Assembly: GCA_020859985.1 (NCBI GenBank) | Contig: JAJBVD010000078.1 | Coordinates: 25,728 to 89,727, forward strand | Length of the DNA stretch: 64,000 nucleotides | Source: Clostridiales bacterium | Lineage (GTDB): Bacteria; Bacillota; Clostridia; Lachnospirales; Lachnospiraceae | Direction: 5' to 3' | In this document: piece after piece, positions 48,321 to 57,309 of the stretch | Layout: each line of letters begins with the position of its first letter | How positions within the stretch are numbered: the first letter of the stretch is position 1 | Notes under the pieces: model-generated | Database searches by the model: none | What the model was told of the DNA's origin: nothing | The model's input: the letters and a program-made list of their open reading frames with translations, nothing else | Program-made: the position numbers and the translations under genes

Positions 48321-48914
48321 GTGGACCAGTTAAGAACATTAAAAGTGGCTCGCAACGGCTATATCATCATTGCGCTCATTGTCTGCGTGCTTGGCGCCTG
48401 CCTGATCATAAAGCCGGACTGGCCGGTGGATACCCTCATCCGTGTGCTGGGAATCGTGTTTATCGTCGATGGAATCATCAAGATGATCGGTTACTTTTCA
48501 AAGGATTTTTATTGTCTGGCATTTCAGTATGATCTCGCGTTCGGCATCCTGATGGCAGCACTTGGAATATTGATTCTGATCCGCGGAGAAAGCTATTCGA
48601 GACTGTTGGGCGCAGTGCTGGGACTGGTGATCCTGATGGATGCGCTGCTGCGTATTCAGATGTCACTGGACGCGAAAAAATTTGGCCTGGATCTCTGGTG
48701 GAGGATTCTGCTGGTCGCGATCCTGACCGGAGTTTTTGGCATGATCCTGGTGATCGATCCATATAATGGCACAGGAGCTGCGATGCGACTGGCCGGAACG
48801 GCGGTTCTTCTGGAAGGGATCCTGAATCTGTGCGTCGCGGTTTATACGGTAAAGATTCTGGACCGGTTTTCCGACCGGCCGGAAGAAGAAAGCAGGCTTG
48901 GCGAGTCTTCCTGA
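48321..48914 (+). CDS. HdeD/DUF308 family membrane protein
   Basis: Repeated TM pairs: RVLGIVFIVDGIIKMIGYF, AVLGLVILMDALLRIQ, AGTAVLLEGILNLCVAVY; GTG start. Confidence 0.8.
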   Translation: MDQLRTLKVARNGYIIIALIVCVLGACLIIKPDWPVDTLIRVLGIVFIVDGIIKMIGYFSKDFYCLAFQYDLAFGILMAALGILILIRGESYSRLLGAVLGLVILMDALLRIQMSLDAKKFGLDLWWRILLVAILTGVFGMILVIDPYNGTGAAMRLAGTAVLLEGILNLCVAVYTVKILDRFSDRPEEESRLGESS

Positions 48915-49071
48915 ATATACAGGCGGCGAATCATGTATTCAGCTAGGAAACAGGAGACAACACAAACGGGGACACCCGGTAAAATAGTAATCAGAGCAAC
49001 AGGCGGCAGCCGTTGGAAGAATAAGAATTGGAAAAAATAAAAACACAGGCAAAAGAAAAGGAGAGATTGAG

Positions 49072-50448
49072 ATGAAATTGACAGACAAGGCAAAATCAGC
49101 AGCGATTGAGGTTGTGGCAAAGCAGGCGCTGGGATATCTGGAAAAGGATCCGGAGACAAATATTCCGAAGCTGATGGATCTGGTGGACAAATATGTGCCG
49201 AAGGACTGGTACGTGGGACAGAGGAACGCGGTCCGCAATGTGCTCAAAGACAAGAACAACAACTGGTATCAGCTGATCATGCGGATGTACCAGCTGGATC
49301 CGGGCGTACGGAAAGCCTTTTTCGAGAATTTTATCATCAATGCCAGCCTGAAGGGAGGCTTGCTTCAGGAAGAAAACATGAAGGAAAACAACTGCAACTC
49401 GCCGTGGGCAATCCTGCTTGATCCGACGAGTGCGTGCAACCTGCAGTGCACCGGCTGCTGGGCTGCTGAGTACGGCCATCAGCTGAACCTGACGCTGGAG
49501 GAGATCGACTCGATCATCCGTCAGGGCAAGGAGATTGGCGTATATATGTACATATATACCGGCGGCGAGCCGACTGTGCGGAAGAAAGACCTGATTAAGC
49601 TGTGCGAGATGCATCCGGACTGTGAGTTCCTGGCCTTTACAAACGGCACCCTGTTCGATGAGGAATTCTGTGATGAGATTCTGCGCGTGAAGAACTTTAT
49701 CCCGGCATTCAGCGTGGAAGGATCTGAAGAAGCCAACGACGGCCGCCGCGGCAAGGGCATCTACCAGAAGGTAATGCACTCCATGAAACTGCTGAAAGAC
49801 CGTGGAGTTCCGTTTGGTGTTTCCACCTGCTATACGGCAGCAAATGTGGAGAGCGTCAGCAGCGAGGAGTATTTTGACCATTTGATCGACTGCGGTGCGT
49901 ACTTTGCCTGGTTCTTCCATTATATGCCGGTCGGAAACGACGCCTCCGCGGAGCTTCTGCCGAGCCCGGAGCAGCGGAAACTGATGTACAGCAAGATCCG
50001 CGAGTACCGTCAGACGAAGTCCCTGTTTACACTGGACTTCCAGAATGATGCAGAGTATGTGCACGGCTGCATAGCCGGAGGCCGGTATTACCTGCACATC
50101 AACGCGAAGGGCGATGTGGAGCCGTGCGTGTTTATCCATTACTCCAACTGCAACATCAAGAACACTTCACTGAAAGATGCCTTAAAGAGTCCGCTCTTCC
50201 AGGCGTACCACGACAATCAGCCGTTCAATGACAACATGCTGCGTCCGTGCCCGATGCTGGAGAACCCGGAGCGCCTGCGCAAGATGGTCGAGGAGACGAA
50301 CGCGGTTAATACGGATTACCAGAGCCCGGAGAGCGTGGACGATCTCTGCGACAAGACCACGCCTTATGCCGAGAACTGGAAACCGACAGCAGATGAGATC
50401 TGGGCGACGAACCCGCAGAGCACGAACCCGAAGCCGCGGAAACGCTAA
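49072..50448 (+). CDS. Radical SAM protein
   Basis: CNLQCTGCW (CX3CX2C), YTGGEPTVRK, C-terminal Cys-containing SPASM-like region. Confidence 0.88.
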   Translation: MKLTDKAKSAAIEVVAKQALGYLEKDPETNIPKLMDLVDKYVPKDWYVGQRNAVRNVLKDKNNNWYQLIMRMYQLDPGVRKAFFENFIINASLKGGLLQEENMKENNCNSPWAILLDPTSACNLQCTGCWAAEYGHQLNLTLEEIDSIIRQGKEIGVYMYIYTGGEPTVRKKDLIKLCEMHPDCEFLAFTNGTLFDEEFCDEILRVKNFIPAFSVEGSEEANDGRRGKGIYQKVMHSMKLLKDRGVPFGVSTCYTAANVESVSSEEYFDHLIDCGAYFAWFFHYMPVGNDASAELLPSPEQRKLMYSKIREYRQTKSLFTLDFQNDAEYVHGCIAGGRYYLHINAKGDVEPCVFIHYSNCNIKNTSLKDALKSPLFQAYHDNQPFNDNMLRPCPMLENPERLRKMVEETNAVNTDYQSPESVDDLCDKTTPYAENWKPTADEIWATNPQSTNPKPRKR

Positions 50449-50453
50449 AATAC

Positions 50454-50525
50454 GTAACTATTCAGAACAGCAGGCCACAGGTCTACGCTCCGCTTCATAT
50501 GTCGATGCTGTTCTGAACCTGTTAC
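50454..50525. repeat. GTAAC-palindrome family, long hairpin copy
   Basis: GTAACTATTCAGAACAGCAggccacag...TGCTGTTCTGAACCTGTTAC. Confidence 0.85.
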
Positions 50526-50769
50526 AAAATAACGGTTATATAAAGACAATCCCGGTGAGTGCCAGAGTGCATTTGCCGGGATTTTTACTTGAGCTTTTAT
50601 GCACACAGGCGCGTTCCCTTTTTCGCAAATGGCACTGGAAACAGGATTGAAATGATGATATAATGGCAAAAATGTTGATAGAGATTACATTTTTATATTC
50701 TAAAATGTTGATTTTAAGCATTAATTGTAAATAATTTCTGATGACAGGAAACGACTCACGCCGTTTTCT

Positions 50770-52098
50770 GTGATTGACCTGAGGTGTTTTATGCTGAAAA
50801 GAAAAGCGACAAAGGATATTAAAAACTGGCTCCATTCGAAGGATAAAAAATGTCTTATCGTACAGGGAGCCAGGCAGACCGGAAAAACATACATCATTGA
50901 ACAGTTTGCAAAAGAGAATTATGAGGAATTTGTTGAAATCAATTTTAAACAAATGCCCTCTGCTGCTGATATTTTTTCCGGTGATCTCACGGTGGATGCT
51001 ATGGTCATGGCCATGCGCTTCCGTTTCCCTGAGAAGAAAATCATTCCCGGAGAAACGATGATTTTTCTGGATGAAATTCAGGAGTGTCAGGAAGCGCTCA
51101 CCTCACTGAAGTTTTGGGCAATCGATAATCGCTTTGATGTGATTGCTTCAGGGTCGCTTCTGGGAATAGACTATAAACGTGCCTCGTCTTATCCGGTCGG
51201 CTATGTTGATTATCTGAAAATGTATGGACTTGATTTTGAGGAGTTCCTTTGGGGGATGGGGATTTCGGAGGATATGACAGGGAATTTTTGCAATTACCTG
51301 CACGCAGAGACTGTGATACCAGAGGCTGTCCATTCGCAGATGATGAATTATTACAGACAGTATATTGCAACAGGCGGTATGCCGGAAGCAGTACAAAAGT
51401 ATGTAAATACAAAGGATTTCAGGGACGTCGACAGGATACAGAGAAGTCTCCTGCAGGGATATCAGTATGACATAGCACATTATGCAACGGCAGAAGAAAA
51501 AGTAAAAGCAGAAAAATGTTACCTTTCTCTTGCAAAGCAGTTGTTGGATAAAGAAAACCACAAATTTCAATATAAAGAAGTGGAACATGGGGGCCGGGCA
51601 CAAAAATATTATTCAAGCGTTGAGTGGCTGCTTCGCGCAGATATGGTACATCTGTGCAAACTTGTGACAGATGTCAGATTTGATTTAGATGATTACGCAA
51701 GAGACGATTTTTTCAGGGCTTATACAACAGATTTATCATTATTGATGGCAATGAAGGACTTTTCGTTAAAACAGCATATTGTGGAAAACACCTTAGCAGG
51801 AAACTCAAAAGGGGGGATCTATGAATGTGCAATTGCAGATGCTCTGTATAAAAAAGGGTATCCGTTATATTTTTATAAAAATGAGACACTAAAAAAAGAA
51901 ATTGACGTCATAATCCAAAAAGATGGGAATGTGCTTCCTATTGAAGTCAAAAGCGGAAATACAAGGGCAGGTTCGCTCAAATCACTTATGAAAAATCATA
52001 AAGATATCTGCTTTGGATATAAGTTCGTTGATGGGAACACAGGAGTGAGCGAAGATGGTATCATTACGCTGCCGTTATATATGATTGCATTTATCTGA
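50770..52098 (+). CDS. AAA ATPase with DUF4143 C-terminal domain
   Basis: LIVQGARQTGKTYIIEQFA, MIFLDEIQECQEALTSLKFW, IDVIIQKDGNVLPIEVKSGN. Confidence 0.9.
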   Translation: MIDLRCFMLKRKATKDIKNWLHSKDKKCLIVQGARQTGKTYIIEQFAKENYEEFVEINFKQMPSAADIFSGDLTVDAMVMAMRFRFPEKKIIPGETMIFLDEIQECQEALTSLKFWAIDNRFDVIASGSLLGIDYKRASSYPVGYVDYLKMYGLDFEEFLWGMGISEDMTGNFCNYLHAETVIPEAVHSQMMNYYRQYIATGGMPEAVQKYVNTKDFRDVDRIQRSLLQGYQYDIAHYATAEEKVKAEKCYLSLAKQLLDKENHKFQYKEVEHGGRAQKYYSSVEWLLRADMVHLCKLVTDVRFDLDDYARDDFFRAYTTDLSLLMAMKDFSLKQHIVENTLAGNSKGGIYECAIADALYKKGYPLYFYKNETLKKEIDVIIQKDGNVLPIEVKSGNTRAGSLKSLMKNHKDICFGYKFVDGNTGVSEDGIITLPLYMIAFI

Positions 52099-52117
52099 CG
52101 AAAACAGGAGGAACTAC

Positions 52118-53569
52118 ATGGAACCATTGGTGAGTATCATTGTCCCGATTTACAATGCCGCGGACTACATCGGACGCTGTGTGGACAGCATCCGCAACCA
52201 GGAATATCAGAATCTGGAGATTTTGCTGGTCGACGATGGGAGCAGCGACGGCACGGCTGCAATTCTCGATGATTACGCCGGGAAGGATGCGCGAATCCGC
52301 ATCATTCATCAGGAGAACGCAGGCGTTTCTGCAAGCCGGAATCATGCACTGGAGCTTGCGCAGGGGGAATATGTACAGTTTGCGGACAGTGACGACTGGC
52401 TGACGCCGGACTCGACAAAGCTGCTGGTGCGGCCGGCGATAGAAAAGGACTGCGATCTGGTGATTGCGGATTTTTATCGTGTGAACGGCAAGCGCCTTTC
52501 ACAGAAGGGCGACATCGACGCGGACCATGTGATGGACCGCCGAGAATTTGCTTCTTATATGATTGAGAATCCGGCCGATTATTATTATGGTGTGCTTTGG
52601 AACAAGCTTTTCCGGCGCTCCATCATTGAGGAGCATCAGATCCGGATGGATGTCGAGCTTGACTGGTGCGAGGATTTTCTTTTCAATTTGGAGTATATCC
52701 GCTATGCGGAACGCCTTTATGCGGTGCAGGCGCCGGTCTATTATTATATGAAGCGAAAGGACAGCCTGGTCTCGCAGGGGGCGAGCATCAGCAACACGGT
52801 GCGGATGAAAAGTACCGTGTTCGATTATTACAATGCTTTTTACAGGGATGTCTATGAGGAAGATTATGCCGAGGTAAAGCAGAAGGTGCGCATGTTTCTG
52901 ATCAGCACGGCCATGGACGGGCTTGTTATGCCGACTGTTGTTCCGGGCAGCACCCGCCTCGGAAAGGAGCGGGTGAAACTGGCCGGGCAGTCTGTCAGTG
53001 ACACGCGCGGGGTGCTCGCTGACTTCTATTATCTGCGTAAATTGCTGGAGTATTACCTCGGACTGGGTGCGATGCTGAAAAAAATCACACTTGACGAGGC
53101 GCTGCTGCTTTTATTATTCGAAAACAACCGTCGGTTTGAGAGCCGCAAAGAGATCGCGGAGCTGACCGGGCTTAACGCGCAGAGAGTTTCCCGGGCGCTC
53201 TCCAGGCTGAAACGCGAAAAGCTTATCACCTATGAGACAGATGAGGAGGGCGGACTGGCTATCGAGGTACTGGAAAAAGCAGGGGAATATTTAAATGAGA
53301 TTGATCATGCGGTAGAGGAGTGCAGAAGAGTCTGTATGAAAGATTTTACCGGGGAAGAAGAGACTTGTGCGGAGGCGCTTATTTTAAAGGCGAATGAGAA
53401 TGTGCGTGTAAAGCTGGAGCAGGTGTCATTCCCGGCAGATCTGGAGTCTGACGATATCGCAAAAGGCAGCGCAAAGAGCCTGACGAAAAGCGGTACAAGC
53501 AACATGGGGAAGAGCAGCGGAAGAAGTGCTGCTGAAAAAACATCGGCCGAAGAGAAACACGGGAAGTAA
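52118..53569 (+). CDS. Family 2 glycosyltransferase with C-terminal MarR-like winged-helix domain
   Basis: VSIIVPIYNAADYIGRCVDSIRNQEYQNLEILLVDDGSSDGT, DSDDWL; C-term SRKEIAELTGLNAQRVSRALSRLKREKLITYETDEEGGLAIEVLEKAGEYL. Confidence 0.85.
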   Translation: MEPLVSIIVPIYNAADYIGRCVDSIRNQEYQNLEILLVDDGSSDGTAAILDDYAGKDARIRIIHQENAGVSASRNHALELAQGEYVQFADSDDWLTPDSTKLLVRPAIEKDCDLVIADFYRVNGKRLSQKGDIDADHVMDRREFASYMIENPADYYYGVLWNKLFRRSIIEEHQIRMDVELDWCEDFLFNLEYIRYAERLYAVQAPVYYYMKRKDSLVSQGASISNTVRMKSTVFDYYNAFYRDVYEEDYAEVKQKVRMFLISTAMDGLVMPTVVPGSTRLGKERVKLAGQSVSDTRGVLADFYYLRKLLEYYLGLGAMLKKITLDEALLLLLFENNRRFESRKEIAELTGLNAQRVSRALSRLKREKLITYETDEEGGLAIEVLEKAGEYLNEIDHAVEECRRVCMKDFTGEEETCAEALILKANENVRVKLEQVSFPADLESDDIAKGSAKSLTKSGTSNMGKSSGRSAAEKTSAEEKHGK

Positions 53570-53576
53570 ATTTGTA

Positions 53577-53605
53577 TTGACACACGTATAAAATACGTGT
53601 AAAAT
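53577..53605 (+). promoter_or_regulatory. hicAB promoter with embedded operator palindrome
   Basis: TTGACA (53577-53582), 17-nt spacer, TAAAAT (53600-53605); palindrome ACACGTAT-AAA-ATACGTGT at 53582..53600. Confidence 0.8.
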
Positions 53606-53633
53606 ACAAAGCAAATAAGGGGAAGGAAAGGGT

Positions 53634-53816
53634 ATGAGGTATAGCGAACTGGAGAAGAAATTAAAGAAGGCGGGATGTAAGGTGCTGCGGGAAGGAGCGA
53701 ACCATTGTATATGGTATAGCCCGATAACAGATAAAGCGTTTCCGGTCAGCCGTCATAAGACAGAAGAAGTGCCTGCGGGAACATTGAAGTCGATCATGCA
53801 GGATGCGGGCTTGTAA
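53634..53816 (+). CDS. hicA: HicA family toxin
   Basis: 60 aa: RYSELEKKLKKAGCKVLREGANHCIWYSPITDKAFPVSRHKTEEVPAGTLKSIMQDAGL. Confidence 0.92.
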   Translation: MRYSELEKKLKKAGCKVLREGANHCIWYSPITDKAFPVSRHKTEEVPAGTLKSIMQDAGL

Positions 53817-53849
53817 AAATGACAGAAATAATGAAAGGAGGCTTTTATT

Positions 53850-54245
53850 ATGGCAAAATATGCATATCCGGCAGTTTTTACAGAGGAAGACAATGGATAC
53901 AGTATTTGCTTTCCGGATATAGAAGGCTGCTATACAAGTGCGGAAGACATAACGGAAGGAATTGCGATGGCGGAAGATGTATTGTGTCTGACATTGTACT
54001 GGCGGGAAAAAGAAGGCAGGGAAATTCCTGCGCCTTCTGGTGTGAACGATGTGGCTCACAAAGAAAGAGAGTTTGTCTCATTGGTTGCCTGTGATACGGA
54101 CTGGTATCGCAGATTTTACGACAGCAAATCAGTGAAGAAAACCCTTACTATTCCCAGTTGGCTAAATGACCTTGCAGAACGGAGCGGCATTAATTTTTCC
54201 GGTGTTCTGCAGGAGGCATTAAAGGCAGAGTTGAGGATAGGATAA
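53850..54245 (+). CDS. hicB: HicB family antitoxin
   Basis: AKYAYPAVFTEEDNGYSICFPDIEGCYTSAEDITEGIAMAEDVL, C-terminal DNA-binding helix region. Confidence 0.92.
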   Translation: MAKYAYPAVFTEEDNGYSICFPDIEGCYTSAEDITEGIAMAEDVLCLTLYWREKEGREIPAPSGVNDVAHKEREFVSLVACDTDWYRRFYDSKSVKKTLTIPSWLNDLAERSGINFSGVLQEALKAELRIG

Positions 54246-54303
54246 TGGTCCGGAATATGTTTAGATAGAAAATGAAAGGCCGGCCAGAAGATGAATCCGA
54301 TTC

Positions 54304-54330
54304 ATAACTGTTCAGTACCTTCACAGTTAC
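54304..54330. repeat. GTAAC-palindrome family member
   Basis: ATAACTGTTCAGTACCTTCACAGTTAC. Confidence 0.85.
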
Positions 54331-54362
54331 TCGAATTCATAGCCTGTCCGGCATATTTGTCA

Positions 54363-55106
54363 TTACAGCACCTTATTCAGGAAATCAATCGTGCGCGGCT
54401 CCTTCGGGTTCAGCAGCACCTCCTGCGGAGTGCCTTCCTCCACGATGTAGCCGCCGTCCATGAAGAGGACGCGATCCGCGACCTCGCGGGCGAAGCCCAT
54501 CTCGTGTGTGACGATGACCATCGTCATGCCGTCTGCCGCGAGCTGCTTCATGACCTGCAGCACCTCTCCTACCATCTCCGGGTCGAGCGCGCTGGTCGGT
54601 TCATCAAAGAGCATGATATCCGGCTCCATGCAGAGGGCGCGTGCGATCGCGACACGCTGCTTCTGACCGCCGGAGAGCTGATTCGGAAAAGCGTCCGCCT
54701 TATCTTCCATGCCGACCTTGACCAGCATTTTCCGCGCACGCTCGGCAGCTTCTTCTTTGCTCGCTTTTTTCAGATCTACGGGAGCCAGTGTCAGGTTCCG
54801 CATGACGTCCATATGCGGGAACAGATTGAAATGCTGGAACACCATACCGATATTTTCCCGTAGCTTGTTGATATCCGTTTTCTTATCGGTCAGGCTCATA
54901 CCATCGACCGTGATTTCCCCGCCGGTAATCTCTTCGAGATTGTTAATGCAGCGCAGGAATGTGGATTTGCCGCTGCCGGAGGGTCCGATGACCACGACGA
55001 CTTCACCTTCATAGATGTCCGTGGAGATGTCTTTTAAGACTTCCAGTTTTTTGAAATTCTTCTTCAGGTGAGACACGTGAATTTTGACATTTCTATTCTC
55101 TGCCAC
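54363..55106 (-). CDS. Polar amino-acid ABC transporter ATP-binding protein
   Basis: [63 protein letters not shown]. Confidence 0.95.
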   Translation of the reverse strand: MAENRNVKIHVSHLKKNFKKLEVLKDISTDIYEGEVVVVIGPSGSGKSTFLRCINNLEEITGGEITVDGMSLTDKKTDINKLRENIGMVFQHFNLFPHMDVMRNLTLAPVDLKKASKEEAAERARKMLVKVGMEDKADAFPNQLSGGQKQRVAIARALCMEPDIMLFDEPTSALDPEMVGEVLQVMKQLAADGMTMVIVTHEMGFAREVADRVLFMDGGYIVEEGTPQEVLLNPKEPRTIDFLNKVL

Positions 55107-55770
55107 GGTTCAGCCTCCTCTCCAGTACTCTCGAAATGACGGTCAGGATCTCGATGACCACCAGATACATGACTGCGACGATGGCCCAGGTCTCGAATGT
55201 CATAAAGGTGTTCGCAACCACGTTCTTGGCGGTGTTGACCAGTTCCGGGAAACCGATGATCGACAGGATCGAAGTATCCTTCAGTGTGATGATGAACTGG
55301 TTGATGATGCTCGGGATCATTGTACGGATGGCCTGCGGCATCACGACGCGGTACATTGCGCGCCACCAGGGAAGCCCGAGGCTTCTTGCCGCCTCCATCT
55401 GCCCCTTGTCCACAGACTGGATGCCGGCGCGGATGATCTCGGACATATAAGCGCCGCAGTTCAGAGCCAGACAGATCGTACCGGCCTGCAGGGCGCTTAA
55501 AGTAAACTTGGAACCGGAGGCAACGATATTATTTATAAAGGCCGGAACGCCAAAATAGATAAAATACGCAAGAACGATCATTGGCACGCCGCGGATGGCG
55601 TCTACGAAGACACGGTTGACAGCCCGGCAGAATCTGTTTTTTGTAACGCCGAGGATGCCGAAAAAGATGCCGAGGATGCAGGCAAAGAACAGGCCGCACA
55701 GCGCGAGCAGCACCGTCTGCTGCATCGCTGCCAGCAGGAGCTGTCCGTATCTGGTAATAATCTTAATCAT
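55093..55770 (-). CDS. Amino-acid ABC transporter permease
   Basis: HisM/GlnP-type: [46 protein letters not shown]; start MIKIITRYG. Confidence 0.93.
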   Translation of the reverse strand: MIKIITRYGQLLLAAMQQTVLLALCGLFFACILGIFFGILGVTKNRFCRAVNRVFVDAIRGVPMIVLAYFIYFGVPAFINNIVASGSKFTLSALQAGTICLALNCGAYMSEIIRAGIQSVDKGQMEAARSLGLPWWRAMYRVVMPQAIRTMIPSIINQFIITLKDTSILSIIGFPELVNTAKNVVANTFMTFETWAIVAVMYLVVIEILTVISRVLERRLNRGRE

Positions 55771-55796
55771 GAAAAAACTCCCTTCCACTTCAATCG

Positions 55797-55840
55797 AAAA
55801 GCTGCCGTAAAATCCCATACGGATCCGACGGCAGCTTTCT
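55797..55840 (-). terminator. Hairpin between SBP and permease genes
   Basis: AAAAGCTGCCG...CGGCAGCTTTCTT; may set the SBP:permease expression ratio. Confidence 0.6.
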
Positions 55841-55843
55841 TAT

Positions 55844-55870
55844 GTAACTGTTCAGTGCCTGCACAGTTAC
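55844..55870. repeat. GTAAC-palindrome family member
   Basis: GTAACTGTTCAGTGCCTGCACAGTTAC. Confidence 0.85.
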
Positions 55871-55912
55871 CTTCCCTTTTCTGTCAGGAATTCTCCGAAT
55901 CTCCGCGAAAGA

Positions 55913-56767
55913 TTACTCAGTAACGGCCTCTGTTTCGGCTTCTGCAGCTTCAGTCTCAGCCTCATCCTCTGCCAGCATAGCAGCTTCTGCTGTTGCCGCA
56001 GCGTCCTCACCAAGGTAGGTAGTGATGATCTCTGCATAGGTGCCGTTCTCAACGATGTTTGCAAGACCTGCGTTGAACATGTCAAGCAGCTCCTGGCTGT
56101 CCTCGGAGAAGATAGCGAAGCCGTACGGAGAACCTTCGTTCTCGGTATCATACAGGATCGTCATCGCAAGCTCGCCGTCCTGAATGGAAGCCGCCATGAT
56201 CGGCGTATCCTCGAAGCAGGCTACGACCTGGCCACCGAGAACTGCCTGATACATTGTCGGTGAATCTTCATAATAAGTAATCTCAAAGCCATACTCCTCC
56301 TGCAGGCTCTCTGCATAGGAAGCACCCTGTGTACCGGTCTTTACGCCAACTGTCTGGCCAGCGAGATCTTCGAAACCGGTGATCTCGGAGTCAGCTGCGA
56401 CCGTCATAGACTGTGTCGCGTTGTAATAACCGTCAGAGAAGGTCCAGCCGGACTCTTTGCGCTCGTCGGTGATGGAAGCGCCTGCGATCATGCCGTCAGC
56501 CTGTCCTGCCTGGCAAGCCGCGATAGCGGAATCCCAGCCGAGGGAATTCAGCTCGTACTCAAAGCCCTGATCTTCAGCGATCGCTGCAAGAATATCTACG
56601 TCAATGCCGACGAACTCGCCGTCATCATTTGTGTACTCGAACGGCTTAAATACAGTGTCCGTCGCGATCACCCATACCTTGGCTTCTTCTTCCTCAGCTG
56701 CTGCCGGAATGCTCATGCATCCAATGGTCATAGCTGCTGCGAGCACGACTGCTAATTGTTTCTTCAT
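55913..56767 (-). CDS. Amino-acid ABC transporter substrate-binding protein
   Basis: Signal peptide MKKQLAVVLAAAMTIGCMSIPAAAEEE, SBP_bac_3 pattern; Glu/Ala-rich tail. Confidence 0.92.
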   Translation of the reverse strand: MKKQLAVVLAAAMTIGCMSIPAAAEEEEAKVWVIATDTVFKPFEYTNDDGEFVGIDVDILAAIAEDQGFEYELNSLGWDSAIAACQAGQADGMIAGASITDERKESGWTFSDGYYNATQSMTVAADSEITGFEDLAGQTVGVKTGTQGASYAESLQEEYGFEITYYEDSPTMYQAVLGGQVVACFEDTPIMAASIQDGELAMTILYDTENEGSPYGFAIFSEDSQELLDMFNAGLANIVENGTYAEIITTYLGEDAAATAEAAMLAEDEAETEAAEAETEAVTE

Positions 56768-56856
56768 AATGTAACACTCCTTTTCTTGATATTAAGTTGA
56801 CGGGTAAATATAGCGAACAACAATCCGAATTGTCATTCCATATGATAATGAAAAAA

Positions 56857-56882
56857 GGCGCAGCTAACACAAGCTGACGCCC
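56857..56882 (-). terminator. Start-proximal terminator hairpin in the leader of the SBP gene
   Basis: On minus strand GGCGTCAGCttgtgttAGCTGCGCC followed by TTTTTT (56856-56851). Confidence 0.7.
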
Positions 56883-56896
56883 TTGTCACTTCGTCT

Positions 56897-56925
56897 ATTC
56901 TAACACCGGGATTTTATTCTGTCAA
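56897..56925 (-). promoter_or_regulatory. Sigma70-type promoter for the amino-acid ABC operon
   Basis: Minus strand TTGACA-17 nt-TAGAAT. Confidence 0.7.
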
Positions 56926-57207
56926 TCACAGGACAAATGAAAAATATATAAAATGTTAGAATTTCGTTACTGTTCAGGCTGCTGTTCGGGCAGATAATTT
57001 ACACGGGCTTTGAGCTGCACAGGGGAAGGAAAAACTGTCAGGAAATGGAATTGTTACGTGGAAAGGCAATATGCACAAAAACAGTCGACCATTTTTGTGA
57101 AGTTTGTGCACACTTATTTGGATTCGGATGTTATAATAACCATCGTAAAACCCCCCAATACATTATATAGTTTTTGCTACACCCCATTTGAGAGATACCT
57201 TCTCCGG

Positions 57208-57234
57208 AAAAAGCAGCCGCTCGGCTGCTTTTTT
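57208..57234 (+). terminator. Terminator-like hairpin upstream of the GH13 gene
   Basis: AAAAAGCAGCCGctCGGCTGCTTTTTT. Confidence 0.8.
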
Positions 57235-57309
57235 CTGTTGCGTGAAGCTTACGTTATGAATTATAATGTTACCTGTCATTATTATTAATAGAAGCAAGAG
57301 GACCTGATT

